From NCBI GenBank assembly GCA_947374105.1, contig CANCAO010000063.1, positions 1-7,710 on the forward strand: a stretch of 7,710 nucleotides of DNA, read 5' to 3'. This document shows positions 1 to 6,210 of the stretch, one piece after another. Position 1 is the stretch's first letter. Every line of letters begins with the position of its first letter. The DNA comes from Comamonadaceae bacterium. GTDB taxonomy: Bacteria; Pseudomonadota; Gammaproteobacteria; Burkholderiales; Burkholderiaceae_C. Both the position numbers and the translations under genes were made by a program. A model generated the notes under the pieces. It had not been told where the DNA came from and did not search any database. It saw only the letters and a program-made list of their open reading frames with translations.

Positions 1-665
1 CTTAAGAACCACAGCTTGGCAGTTTCTTCAAGCTCTTCCAGCGTGGCCATGGCGGCTGCGGGCGTGTCGTGCCAGACGTTGGGGCCTAGACGCTCCAACA
101 TAACAGCGCGAATCGGTGTACTGCGTGATTGATAGCGTGTGATGGCGGCAGCCACGTCTTGTGCGGCTTGCGGGTCGCCGGGTTTACGGTAGCTGATGAG
201 AGGCACGTGGCCGACCTTCATGACGAAGTAGGGGGTTAGGGCGGGGAGAAGTTCGCGCTCCGCGTCGCTTTGCAAACCGTCTTTGGATTCGACAATCACT
301 CCGATTGGCCCCGTTTGCCCCACCCCTACTCCCAACGTCAGCACCACGCAATGCGTGCTGTGAGTATGGATCACGCAGCGTGCGGGAGCCCCTGTCTTGG
401 CGCTGGCTTCGTAAATGTGGCGGTGCAGGGCTATGGTTTTGCTGGCTTTTTCGCCACTGATTTGTTGACCTTCAGCGTTTAGCCGCGCCAAGCGGGCCGG
501 GTCTAGGAAACCCAGGCAAGCATCGGTGGGGGTAATGAGAAAGCCGCCGCCTTGCGTGGCGTCTAGCTGCACGCTGATGTTGCCGGCTGTGGCATGCACA
601 TAGCCGCGTGCAAACAGGCTTTGCCCGACGCGGCAGATGTCTTCTCGGACTTGGTTTTCTGTCAT
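1..665 (-). CDS. Class II aldolase/adducin-family protein, OtnC-like (3-oxo-tetronate-4-phosphate decarboxylase type), C-terminus cut by window edge
   Basis: I translated this frame by hand: 221 codons stay open from an ATG at 663-665 to the left edge, so the C-terminus is missing. Visible class II aldolase features are the N-terminal TAGNISV (26-32), LITPTDACLG (43-52), the metal-binding HTHSTH (100-105), LTPYFVMKVG (143-152), a YRKPGD loop (159-164) and the C-terminal LEELEETAKL (209-218) typical of the OtnC/YgbL group. In that group the enzyme decarboxylates 3-oxo-tetronate 4-phosphate to dihydroxyacetone phosphate in the cytoplasm. The start overlaps the otnK stop as ATGA, with no strong ribosome-binding site, so translational coupling is likely. 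Two classical features are missing: the catalytic Glu of the SKE-type motif is Thr77, and the third zinc His of NHGP is Leu193 (RLGPNVW). From memory, similar sequences occur in a betaproteobacterial subfamily, so this is probably a divergent enzyme rather than a decayed one. Exact reaction unproven. Confidence 0.85.
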   Translation of the reverse strand, partial: MTENQVREDICRVGQSLFARGYVHATAGNISVQLDATQGGGFLITPTDACLGFLDPARLARLNAEGQQISGEKASKTIALHRHIYEASAKTGAPARCVIHTHSTHCVVLTLGVGVGQTGPIGVIVESKDGLQSDAERELLPALTPYFVMKVGHVPLISYRKPGDPQAAQDVAAAITRYQSRSTPIRAVMLERLGPNVWHDTPAAAMATLEELEETAKLWFL

Positions 666-1948
666 TTCAACACATCGAAGGCGGTGATGAAAAAGTCGGA
701 TGCGCCGAAGTTGCCGGACTTGAGGGCGAGGTGCAGGCCCTCCATGTACTGACCATTTTTGGGCGCATGCGGCGATGGCGCATGGCACCAGGGCACACCG
801 GGTGCGATCTGTAGGCCGATGCGCAGGCGTTTAATGTCCAGCGCCTGCACGCAAGCACCTGAAGTCTCGCCACCAGCCACGATGAGCTGGCGTACTCCTT
901 GCTGTACCAGGCCGCAGGTCACAGCGGCCAGCGCCTGTTCGACCAATTGGCCTGCGCGTTCAACACCCAACTCGGCTTGCACGGCGCGCACGGCGTCGGG
1001 TTCGGCAGTGGCGTAGATCAACACGGGGCCTGCGAGCAAATGCTCTTGGGACCAAGCCAATGCATTCGACGCCACATCCTCGCCTTGCGCTAGCTGCATA
1101 GGGTTCACTGCAAAGGCTGCCCCTCCGCTGGCGATGAAGGCTGCCACCTGCCCGTTGGTGGCAGTAGAGCAACTACCTGACACGATGGCACGCAGGCCCT
1201 GTGCGGCAGGTAGAGTAGCCGCGTCACCCTGCGAACGTTCGCGCTGCGCAGGCGTCAGACCAATGGCCACGCCGGAGCCCGCTGTGATCAAGGGCAAGGC
1301 TGCCAGCGCAGGCCCCATGCTGCGCAAATCGTCATTACTGACGGCGTCGGTGACGGCCATAGAAACACCCGCGGCCTTGAGTGCCGCGATGCGCTGCGTA
1401 ATGGCGTCAGCCCCTTGGGCCACGGTGCGGTAATCAATGAGTCCAACGCGTCGCTGGGTCTGCGCCTGCAAGACGCGCACTAGGTTCGAATCGGTCATGG
1501 GCGTGAGCGGGTGGTTGCGCATGCCGGACTCGTGTAGCAGCTCGTCGCCCACAAACAAATAGCCCTTGAAAATGGTGCGCGCGTTCTCGGGGAAGGCAGG
1601 GCAAGCGATGGTGAAATCAGTGCCAAGCGCGTCCATCAAGGCGTCTGTCACCGGGCCGATGTTGCCCTGCGCGGTGGAGTCAAAAGTGGAGCAGTATTTG
1701 AAGTAGATCTGCCCCGCGCCTTGGCTTTGCAACCAGGCTAGTGCGGCCAACGATTGGGTAACCGCATCAGCCGCCGGGATGGTACGTGACTTCAATGACA
1801 CCACCACAGCGTCAGCATCCGCGTTCAGTGGGCCATCCGGGATGCCGATGGTTTGCACCACCCGAAAACCGGTGCGCACCAGGTTGTTGGCCAGATCGGT
1901 GGCACCGGTAAAGTCGTCGGCGATGCAGCCCAGCAGTGCCTTGCTCAT
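662..1948 (-). CDS. otnK: Four-carbon acid sugar kinase family protein, 3-oxo-tetronate kinase (OtnK, DUF1537)
   Basis: A 428-residue protein, the usual length for OtnK. It phosphorylates the 4-hydroxyl of a 3-oxo-tetronate (four-carbon acid sugar) with ATP, giving the substrate for the adjacent OtnC-like enzyme. The N-terminal sugar-binding domain begins with GCIADDFTGATDLA (about 7-20), the family's hallmark acid pair plus glycine motif, followed by YFKYCSTFDST and GNIGPV near 82-97. The C-terminal nucleotide-binding domain has GSCSTATNGQ near 268 and the GGETSG motif near 358; the tail LKSGNFG-DFF is also typical. An in-frame ATG ten codons earlier (1978) lies inside the preceding gene; I prefer the ATG at 1948 because family members begin right at the LLGCIADDFTG strand, it sits 4 bases after the preceding stop, and AAGG lies 8 bases upstream of it. 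The stop overlaps the next start (ATGA). Substrate stereochemistry cannot be told from sequence. Confidence 0.92.
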   Translation of the reverse strand: MSKALLGCIADDFTGATDLANNLVRTGFRVVQTIGIPDGPLNADADAVVVSLKSRTIPAADAVTQSLAALAWLQSQGAGQIYFKYCSTFDSTAQGNIGPVTDALMDALGTDFTIACPAFPENARTIFKGYLFVGDELLHESGMRNHPLTPMTDSNLVRVLQAQTQRRVGLIDYRTVAQGADAITQRIAALKAAGVSMAVTDAVSNDDLRSMGPALAALPLITAGSGVAIGLTPAQRERSQGDAATLPAAQGLRAIVSGSCSTATNGQVAAFIASGGAAFAVNPMQLAQGEDVASNALAWSQEHLLAGPVLIYATAEPDAVRAVQAELGVERAGQLVEQALAAVTCGLVQQGVRQLIVAGGETSGACVQALDIKRLRIGLQIAPGVPWCHAPSPHAPKNGQYMEGLHLALKSGNFGASDFFITAFDVLK

Positions 1949-1952
1949 GTGA

Positions 1953-2645
1953 CTAGCCTTGGGTAGGGGTTGATTCAAGCACGGCCTTGAGGCGGCGCAC
2001 AGCGCTCTCGGGGCTGGTCAACACGGGTTTGCCCACCACATCGGCCACACCCTTTTGCGCCCGTGCCATGGAGAACTGGCCCAGCACCACCACATCGCAC
2101 GCGGCCAGTGCACGGGCACTGTCAAAGATCATTCGGTCATGGGTGATGGCGTCGCCCGCGTTGTAAATCGCCATCGCACCATCAGCGCACGCACCATCGA
2201 CCTGCACGTCCAAGCCTCGCAGACGTATGGCGATCAGCAGCTCTTCACGCATGGAGATGGAAGACGGCGCAAAGGTGGTCAGCAAGCCGATGCGACGCGG
2301 GCCGCCCAGGCGTTCGCAAATGTCGAGCGCATCGTCAAACATGGCTTCGTTGGGTTTGAGGGTGGGCAGGCCCACGGCTTTGCGCGCCTCGTCGATGGCC
2401 GGGCCAAAGGCCGAGCAGGTGAACAAGATGCCGTTGGCGCCGTAGGTTTTGGCGTACTGCGCCAGGCCGATGAAGCGGGTGACCATGGTGGCGTTGAGCG
2501 AGCCCGCCTCGGCCAGATCGGGGGCCAAGCTGTCGTCTAGAAAATTAGAGATCCGCGCTTGGGGCCACAGTTGTTTAAAGGCTTCAGCAACGGGCTGAAC
2601 GGCCAATGGGGTGGCGTGGATGAGGGCGATTCTGGGGTTCGTCAT
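1953..2645 (-). CDS. Asp/Glu/hydantoin racemase-superfamily protein
   Basis: A 230-residue cytoplasmic protein with the fold pattern of the Asp/Glu racemase superfamily (amino-acid racemases, maleate isomerase, arylmalonate decarboxylase). The N-terminus IALIHATPLA is the first beta strand and substrate loop, GILFTCSAFG (72-81) carries the first catalytic cysteine at Cys77, GLLTTF (120-125) starts the second pseudo-symmetric half, and DVVVLGQFSMA (184-194) is the strand where two-cysteine members have the second cysteine. Here that place is Gln190, so a normal two-base racemization is doubtful; a decarboxylase, isomerase or lyase activity is possible. The start ATG overlaps the stop of the preceding gene (ATGA) without a clear Shine-Dalgarno, and the stop is 4 bases before otnK. 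This placement suggests action on an acid sugar or a related dicarboxylate in the same pathway. The specific function is not recognised. Confidence 0.8.
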   Translation of the reverse strand: MTNPRIALIHATPLAVQPVAEAFKQLWPQARISNFLDDSLAPDLAEAGSLNATMVTRFIGLAQYAKTYGANGILFTCSAFGPAIDEARKAVGLPTLKPNEAMFDDALDICERLGGPRRIGLLTTFAPSSISMREELLIAIRLRGLDVQVDGACADGAMAIYNAGDAITHDRMIFDSARALAACDVVVLGQFSMARAQKGVADVVGKPVLTSPESAVRRLKAVLESTPTQG

Positions 2646-3577
2646 TTTTGAAAATAGCTGTTAATTGTCTGCAAGCCCTCGGTAACCGTGGGGTAGTGCA
2701 AGCGCAGGCGCAATTCGCGCTTCAGGCGCGTATTGTCCATGCGACGGGATTCGCTCATGAAACTCAGCAGCATCAAGGTGAGTTGGCGTGGGGCCTCAAA
2801 GCGTGAGATGCGCGGTGGGCGCGGCAGTCCGTACAGGTCGGCAGCCAGATCGAAGTAGTCGCCCATCTTGAGCACCGTGTCGTCATTGACGTTGTAGGCG
2901 CGCTGCGGCTGGCCACACCACAGGGCTTTGATGCAGGCACGGGCCAGGTCGTCGGCATGGATGTGGTTAGTGAATACATCGTCTGCCGCCTCTAGCACCG
3001 GCGTGCCGCGCAGCAAGCGCTCACGCGGTGTGCCGCCCACCCGGTCAGGTGCGTAAATGCCGGGGATGCGCAAGACATTGGTGCGCACACCACTCGCACG
3101 ACCGAGAAAACACACTGTGCTTTCGGCCATTACCCGCCTTTGGGCGCGGGGCGTGTCGGGGTGCAGTGGCCGGGCCTCGTTCACGACATCACCCGCGCAA
3201 TCGCCATACACACCGCTGGTGGAACCATAGATGAGCGACACCGGTAAAGAGCGCTGGCGCAGTGCCCTAACCAGGGCCAAAGTGCGCGGATCGCCCCCGC
3301 CCTCCCCCGGCGGCGGTGCCAGGTGCAGCACGCGGGTGGCCAAGCCGGCCAGGCGTTGCAGAGTCTTGGGTTCGTCAAGATTGCCCACAAGCGGCGTGAT
3401 GTTTTGCGCACGCAATTCCGCCACGCGTTGTGGGCTGGAGGTGAGGGCCAGCACGCGCACACGGGCAGGCAGCTCACGCGCCACGCGCACACCCACATCG
3501 CCACAGCCAACAATCAGCACTCGCTCTCGGCGAAAGCGGGAGGGCAGCGCGCCCAAGGGGTTTTGGTTTGAAGGCAA
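2642..3577 (-). CDS. Atypical SDR NAD(P)-binding protein (YeeZ-like, NAD-dependent epimerase/dehydratase family)
   Basis: A 311-residue Rossmann protein, apparently the first gene of the minus-strand operon. VLIVGCGDVGVRVA (20-33) contains the GxGxxG dinucleotide loop; ALTSSPQRVAELR (44-56) is the strand and loop that selects the cofactor; HLAPPPGEG (85-93) and IYGSTSGVYGD (116-126) match the extended/atypical SDR layout; GIYAPDR (173-179) and NHIHADDLA follow in the substrate half. The YxxxK catalytic pair of classical SDRs is not evident; the expected place reads TPRAQRRVMAE. This fits the YeeZ-like group rather than D-erythronate dehydrogenase (DenD). The start is uncertain: I use TTG 3577, which keeps the SRFRRERVLIVG leader seen in my recollection of Burkholderiales relatives; GTG 3520, just before LIVGCG, has GAGAG upstream and would give a 292-residue protein. 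The stop overlaps the racemase start. The link to acid-sugar breakdown is by position only. Confidence 0.8.
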   Translation of the reverse strand: MPSNQNPLGALPSRFRRERVLIVGCGDVGVRVARELPARVRVLALTSSPQRVAELRAQNITPLVGNLDEPKTLQRLAGLATRVLHLAPPPGEGGGDPRTLALVRALRQRSLPVSLIYGSTSGVYGDCAGDVVNEARPLHPDTPRAQRRVMAESTVCFLGRASGVRTNVLRIPGIYAPDRVGGTPRERLLRGTPVLEAADDVFTNHIHADDLARACIKALWCGQPQRAYNVNDDTVLKMGDYFDLAADLYGLPRPPRISRFEAPRQLTLMLLSFMSESRRMDNTRLKRELRLRLHYPTVTEGLQTINSYFQK

Positions 3578-3621
3578 AATCGAGGCTTGTGAAATTTGAG
3601 TTCATCAAGGATACCGAAAAG

Positions 3622-4695
3622 ATGTCGAGCGCCGAAATTTATACCGTCACCGTGCAACCCAGTGGCCGCAGCCTCACCGTCAACCCCGACGAAGCCATCC
3701 TGGCCGCCGCCATTCGCCAGGGTATTGGCTTGCCCTATGGCTGCAAGGACGGGGCTTGTGGCTCTTGCACATGCAAAAAAATCTCGGGCACGGTGGTGCA
3801 CCGTGATCACCAAAGCAAAGCATTGAGCGAAGCCGAAGAAGCCGCCGGCTTCATCCTGACCTGCTGCGGCGTACCGCACAGCGACGTGGTGCTGGAGTCG
3901 CGTCAGGTCACCGAGGAAGGTGCTTTCCCGGTGAAGAAAATGCCGGTTCGGGTGATCACGCTAGAGAAAAAATCAGACGACGTGATGCTGCTCAAACTCC
4001 AGTTGCCCGCCAACGACACGTTTGCTTTTCACACCGGGCAGTATGTGGAGTTTTTATTGCGCGACGGCGCACGGCGCAGCTACTCCATGGCCAGCGCGCC
4101 GCACATCGGCGCGGCCCAGCCCAGCGCCACACCACCGGTCGGCCCCACGATTGAGCTGCACATTCGCCACATGCCCGGCGGCAAGTTCACTGACCATGTG
4201 TTTGGTGCGATGAAAGAAAAAGAAATTTTGCGGATTGAAGGCCCCTACGGCAGCTTCTACCTGCGTGAGGACTCGGCCAAGCCCATCGTGCTGCTGGCCT
4301 CAGGCACGGGCTTTGCCCCCATCAAGGCCATCATCGAACAGATGGAACACAAAGGCATTACCCGCCCCGCCACGCTCTACTGGGGTGGTCGCCGCCCGGC
4401 CGATTTGTACATGCACGATTGGGTGCTGGCGCAAGTGGCCAAGATGCCTAACTTGCGTTATGTGCCTGTGGTGTCCAACGCCTTGCCCGAAGATGTGTGG
4501 CAAGGTCGCACTGGCTTTGTGCATCAGGCCGTGGTGCAAGACACACCCGACTTGTCGGCCTACCAGGTGTACGCCTGCGGCGCGCCCATCGTGGTGGACT
4601 CGGCTAGAGGCGTCTACACCGGCCAGGCGGGTCTGCCTGCCGATGAATTTTATGCCGACGCTTTCGTCACCGAGGCTGACAAAGCCAAAGCATGA
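3622..4695 (+). CDS. 2Fe-2S ferredoxin/FAD/NAD(P)H oxidoreductase (annotated in relatives as CDP-6-deoxy-delta-3,4-glucoseen reductase, AscD-like)
   Basis: A 357-residue three-domain electron-transfer flavoprotein. The N-terminal plant-type ferredoxin domain has C41-x4-C46-x2-C49 plus a fourth ligand at Cys81 or Cys82 (LTCCGVP). The FAD-binding domain carries RSYS (152-155) and HIRHMPGGKFTDHV (180-193). The NAD(P)H-binding domain carries LLASGTGFAPIKA (224-236) and YACGAP (317-322), ending with the conserved DEFYADAF. It would pass electrons from NAD(P)H through FAD to the 2Fe-2S centre and on to a partner protein in the cytoplasm. The family name comes from the dideoxysugar enzyme E3, but relatives with no sugar pathway are common in Burkholderiales, and no dehydratase partner is seen here, so the natural partner is unknown. 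A proline/alanine-rich linker near 161-176 looks like a short insertion. I chose ATG 3622 (AAGGA 10 bases upstream) over TTG 3568, which would add 18 residues and overlap the divergent gene. Confidence 0.9.
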   Translation: MSSAEIYTVTVQPSGRSLTVNPDEAILAAAIRQGIGLPYGCKDGACGSCTCKKISGTVVHRDHQSKALSEAEEAAGFILTCCGVPHSDVVLESRQVTEEGAFPVKKMPVRVITLEKKSDDVMLLKLQLPANDTFAFHTGQYVEFLLRDGARRSYSMASAPHIGAAQPSATPPVGPTIELHIRHMPGGKFTDHVFGAMKEKEILRIEGPYGSFYLREDSAKPIVLLASGTGFAPIKAIIEQMEHKGITRPATLYWGGRRPADLYMHDWVLAQVAKMPNLRYVPVVSNALPEDVWQGRTGFVHQAVVQDTPDLSAYQVYACGAPIVVDSARGVYTGQAGLPADEFYADAFVTEADKAKA

Positions 4696-4725
4696 TTCAG
4701 ACTTTGGCCATCACACCAGGGGAAG

Positions 4726-5082
4726 TTAGGGCTTAGCGTGAGGACGGTCTTTGCGGCCGTCGTGGTTTAAATCGCGCTGCCCGTCGTGCTTCTCGCGGGC
4801 AATGTCGCGACTGGCCTTGTTCTGCATGCGTGCAAGGCGCTCGCGCTCTTTGGGTGTGACCGTGCCATCGGCTTTGGCCTTGGCTTCTGCATTGTTGATG
4901 CGGCCTTGCTGCTTTTCCAGTCGCGCAGTTTCACGCGGGGTCAACTGACCTGAGCCCACACCTTGTTGGATACGCAGCTCTTGATTAGCTTCACGTTGAT
5001 CGATTCGCGGCGTGGCAGTTTGCGCCAAAGTTACACCACTCACAGCAATCGCCAAGGCACCCATCAACAATTTGATCGTCAT
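4726..5082 (-). CDS. Small exported, charged helical protein with degenerate EF-hand-like repeats; hypothetical
   Basis: A 118-residue predicted periplasmic or secreted protein. Residues 1-20 (MTIKLLMGALAIAVSGVTLA) are a Sec signal peptide with cleavage expected near TLA-QTA. The mature part is almost all charged and polar helix. Two similar blocks share the pattern G-x-(L/V)-TP-(R/K)-E-x-x-R-L-x-(K/R)-x-Q: block 1 about 45-59 and block 2 about 73-87. Each resembles the second half of an EF-hand loop (ADGTVTPKE in block 2), but the first loop aspartates are missing. The tail DLNHDGRKD (104-112) fits the DxNxDGxxD start of a calcium loop. I recognise the type as a hypothetical protein common in Burkholderiales, without known function. 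ATG 5082 was chosen because GGAG lies 6 bases upstream and the signal peptide starts there; earlier in-frame starts (GTG 5127, ATG 5094) would add a non-typical leader. It converges on the reductase gene, 30 bases apart. Confidence 0.75.
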   Translation of the reverse strand: MTIKLLMGALAIAVSGVTLAQTATPRIDQREANQELRIQQGVGSGQLTPRETARLEKQQGRINNAEAKAKADGTVTPKERERLARMQNKASRDIAREKHDGQRDLNHDGRKDRPHAKP

Positions 5083-5232
5083 ACAAAGCTCCATTTTTTT
5101 GAGATTAAACATGGAAACATGTTCCACGTGTACTTAACGCAGCCTCATCGTACGTCGCAGGACAATCACGCTAAAAAATTTGTAAGAAATTGTCACTTTG
5201 AGCTTATGAGTTTTCTTTAGACCCTGATCCAC
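5083..5232. other. AT-rich intergenic region (about 150 bases) with short inverted and direct repeats
   Basis: This gap separates the end of the Bug gene (5233) from the start of the small exported gene (5082), both on the minus strand, and must hold the promoter of the latter unless it is read through. It is clearly richer in A and T than the flanking genes. I see GGAA-ACATG-TTCC at 5113-5125, an overlapping direct repeat AAACATG at 5107-5113 and 5115-5121, and GACAAT (5161-5166) with its complement ATTGTC (5189-5194) flanking an A-run. No convincing -35/-10 pair and no GC-rich terminator hairpin could be picked by eye. Confidence 0.45.
5089..5092 (-). promoter_or_regulatory. Ribosome binding site GGAG deciding the start of the small exported protein
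   Basis: On the minus strand GGAG lies 6 bases before ATG 5082. It favours this start over the in-frame ATG 5094 and GTG 5127, which have no comparable purine motif. Confidence 0.65.
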
Positions 5233-6210
5233 CTAATTTATAACAATGTGGTTAGCTTTGAGCAAGGCGCTCCAGCGGTCAATTTCGCTTTGAATGAAAA
5301 CAGCAAACTCGTCCGGAGTGGCCTTGACGACCTCCATGTTCTGTTTGGCTAACTGCGCACGCGCCTCAGGGTTATCCAACGCTTTATTGAGCGAGGAGGC
5401 GAGTTTTTCAACCACGGCTGTAGCGGTACCCTTGGGTGCAAGCAAGCCGAACCAGAGCGACACATTGAAGCCTGGTAGTCCCGACTCTTCCAACGTGGGA
5501 ACATCAAGCAGACTGGTACGCCGGTTACCGGTCGTCGCCAGCGCGATGAGCTTGCCAGACTTGATATGCGGGAGAACGCTGGAAGCTGGTGAGAACATAA
5601 CCGGCACAAGACCCGACAAAACATCGTTCATGGCTGCAGAGCTTCCCTTGTACGGGATGTGTTGCATCTTCACTCCGGTACGTGACTCAAATAGTTCAGC
5701 CGACATATGGGGTGAACTGCCTGAACCGGATGAGGCAAAGGAAATACTATCGGGCTTGGATTTGGCAAGTGCAATGAGATCGCGTACTGACTTCACGTTA
5801 AGCGAAGGATGCACAACCAGAATATTGGGTATGTTCGCTACCAAACCCACGGGCATCAGGCTTTTGTAGGCCTTGCTTTGTGCGTTGTCGCCAGCAGCGG
5901 CGTTCACCGTGGCCGATGACGAGCTGAACAATAGTGTGTAGCCATCGCCCGGCGCATTGGCCACGGTTTCGGTGGCAATGCCGCTGGCTGCACCCGAACG
6001 GTTTTCCACAACGAGCTGCTGACCCAAGATAGGGCGAATGTATTCAGCCAAAATACGCGCCGCCGTATCGGTGGCACTTCCCGCAGGAAACCCTACCACC
6101 AGCTTGACAGGCTTGCTCGGATAGGCGGTCTGCGCCTGGGCACTGTCCAGGCAAAACACAAAGGCCGCGATGACCGGTGCCACCGTCAACAGGCATCGTT
6201 GGATGTTCAC
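5233..6210 (-). CDS. Bug-family tripartite tricarboxylate transporter substrate-binding protein
   Basis: A 325-residue periplasmic solute-binding protein, the standard length for the Bug (Bordetella uptake gene, TctC-like) family. A signal peptide occupies residues 1-26, with cleavage expected at AQA-QT. The mature protein opens with the family pattern YPSKPVKLVVGFPAGSATD (30-48), whose PAG...D loop contacts the ligand, followed by AEYI...GQQLVVENRSGA, the APGDGYTLL block, ISFASSGSGSSPHMSAELF, and IPYKGSSAAMNDVLSG, which are all characteristic. Bug proteins usually bind small carboxylates or related molecules and either feed TctA/TctB permeases or act as sensors. No permease gene is seen here. 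The start is GTG at 6208-6210, overlapping the stop of the propeller gene (GTGA), with GGAG 5 bases upstream, so the two are co-translated. The ligand cannot be told from sequence. Confidence 0.95.
   Translation of the reverse strand: MNIQRCLLTVAPVIAAFVFCLDSAQAQTAYPSKPVKLVVGFPAGSATDTAARILAEYIRPILGQQLVVENRSGAASGIATETVANAPGDGYTLLFSSSSATVNAAAGDNAQSKAYKSLMPVGLVANIPNILVVHPSLNVKSVRDLIALAKSKPDSISFASSGSGSSPHMSAELFESRTGVKMQHIPYKGSSAAMNDVLSGLVPVMFSPASSVLPHIKSGKLIALATTGNRRTSLLDVPTLEESGLPGFNVSLWFGLLAPKGTATAVVEKLASSLNKALDNPEARAQLAKQNMEVVKATPDEFAVFIQSEIDRWSALLKANHIVIN

Noticed and set aside
252..332. Paired frameshift in the aldolase explaining the long loop
   Set aside because: The frame remains open through the whole stretch and all motifs on both sides are in one frame, so an in-frame insertion is simpler.
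1949..1978. Upstream ATG start for otnK giving ten more residues
   Set aside because: It would lie inside the preceding gene, and the extra residues are not part of the family's N-terminus; ATG 1948 fits better.
2055..2540. 161-codon open frame on the plus strand
   Set aside because: It is antisense to the racemase-like gene, which has clear family motifs and operon overlaps; no ribosome binding site or motif was seen.
4696..4725. Bidirectional terminator between the convergent reductase and small exported gene
   Set aside because: No stem-loop with a T-run is present in these 30 bases or the immediate flanks.
4235..4729. 164-codon open frame on the plus strand in another frame of the reductase gene
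   Set aside because: The translation is rich in Cys, Arg, Pro and Trp with no recognisable motif, while the other frame has all reductase domains.
5173..5191. Possible terminator: AATTT-CTTAC-AAATT stem followed by T residues on the minus strand after the Bug gene
   Set aside because: The stem is only five A-T pairs, too weak for an intrinsic terminator; more likely chance in AT-rich DNA.
5294..5869. 191-codon open frame on the plus strand
   Set aside because: It lies wholly antisense to the convincing Bug protein, shows no domain, and is explained by codon bias of the gene opposite.
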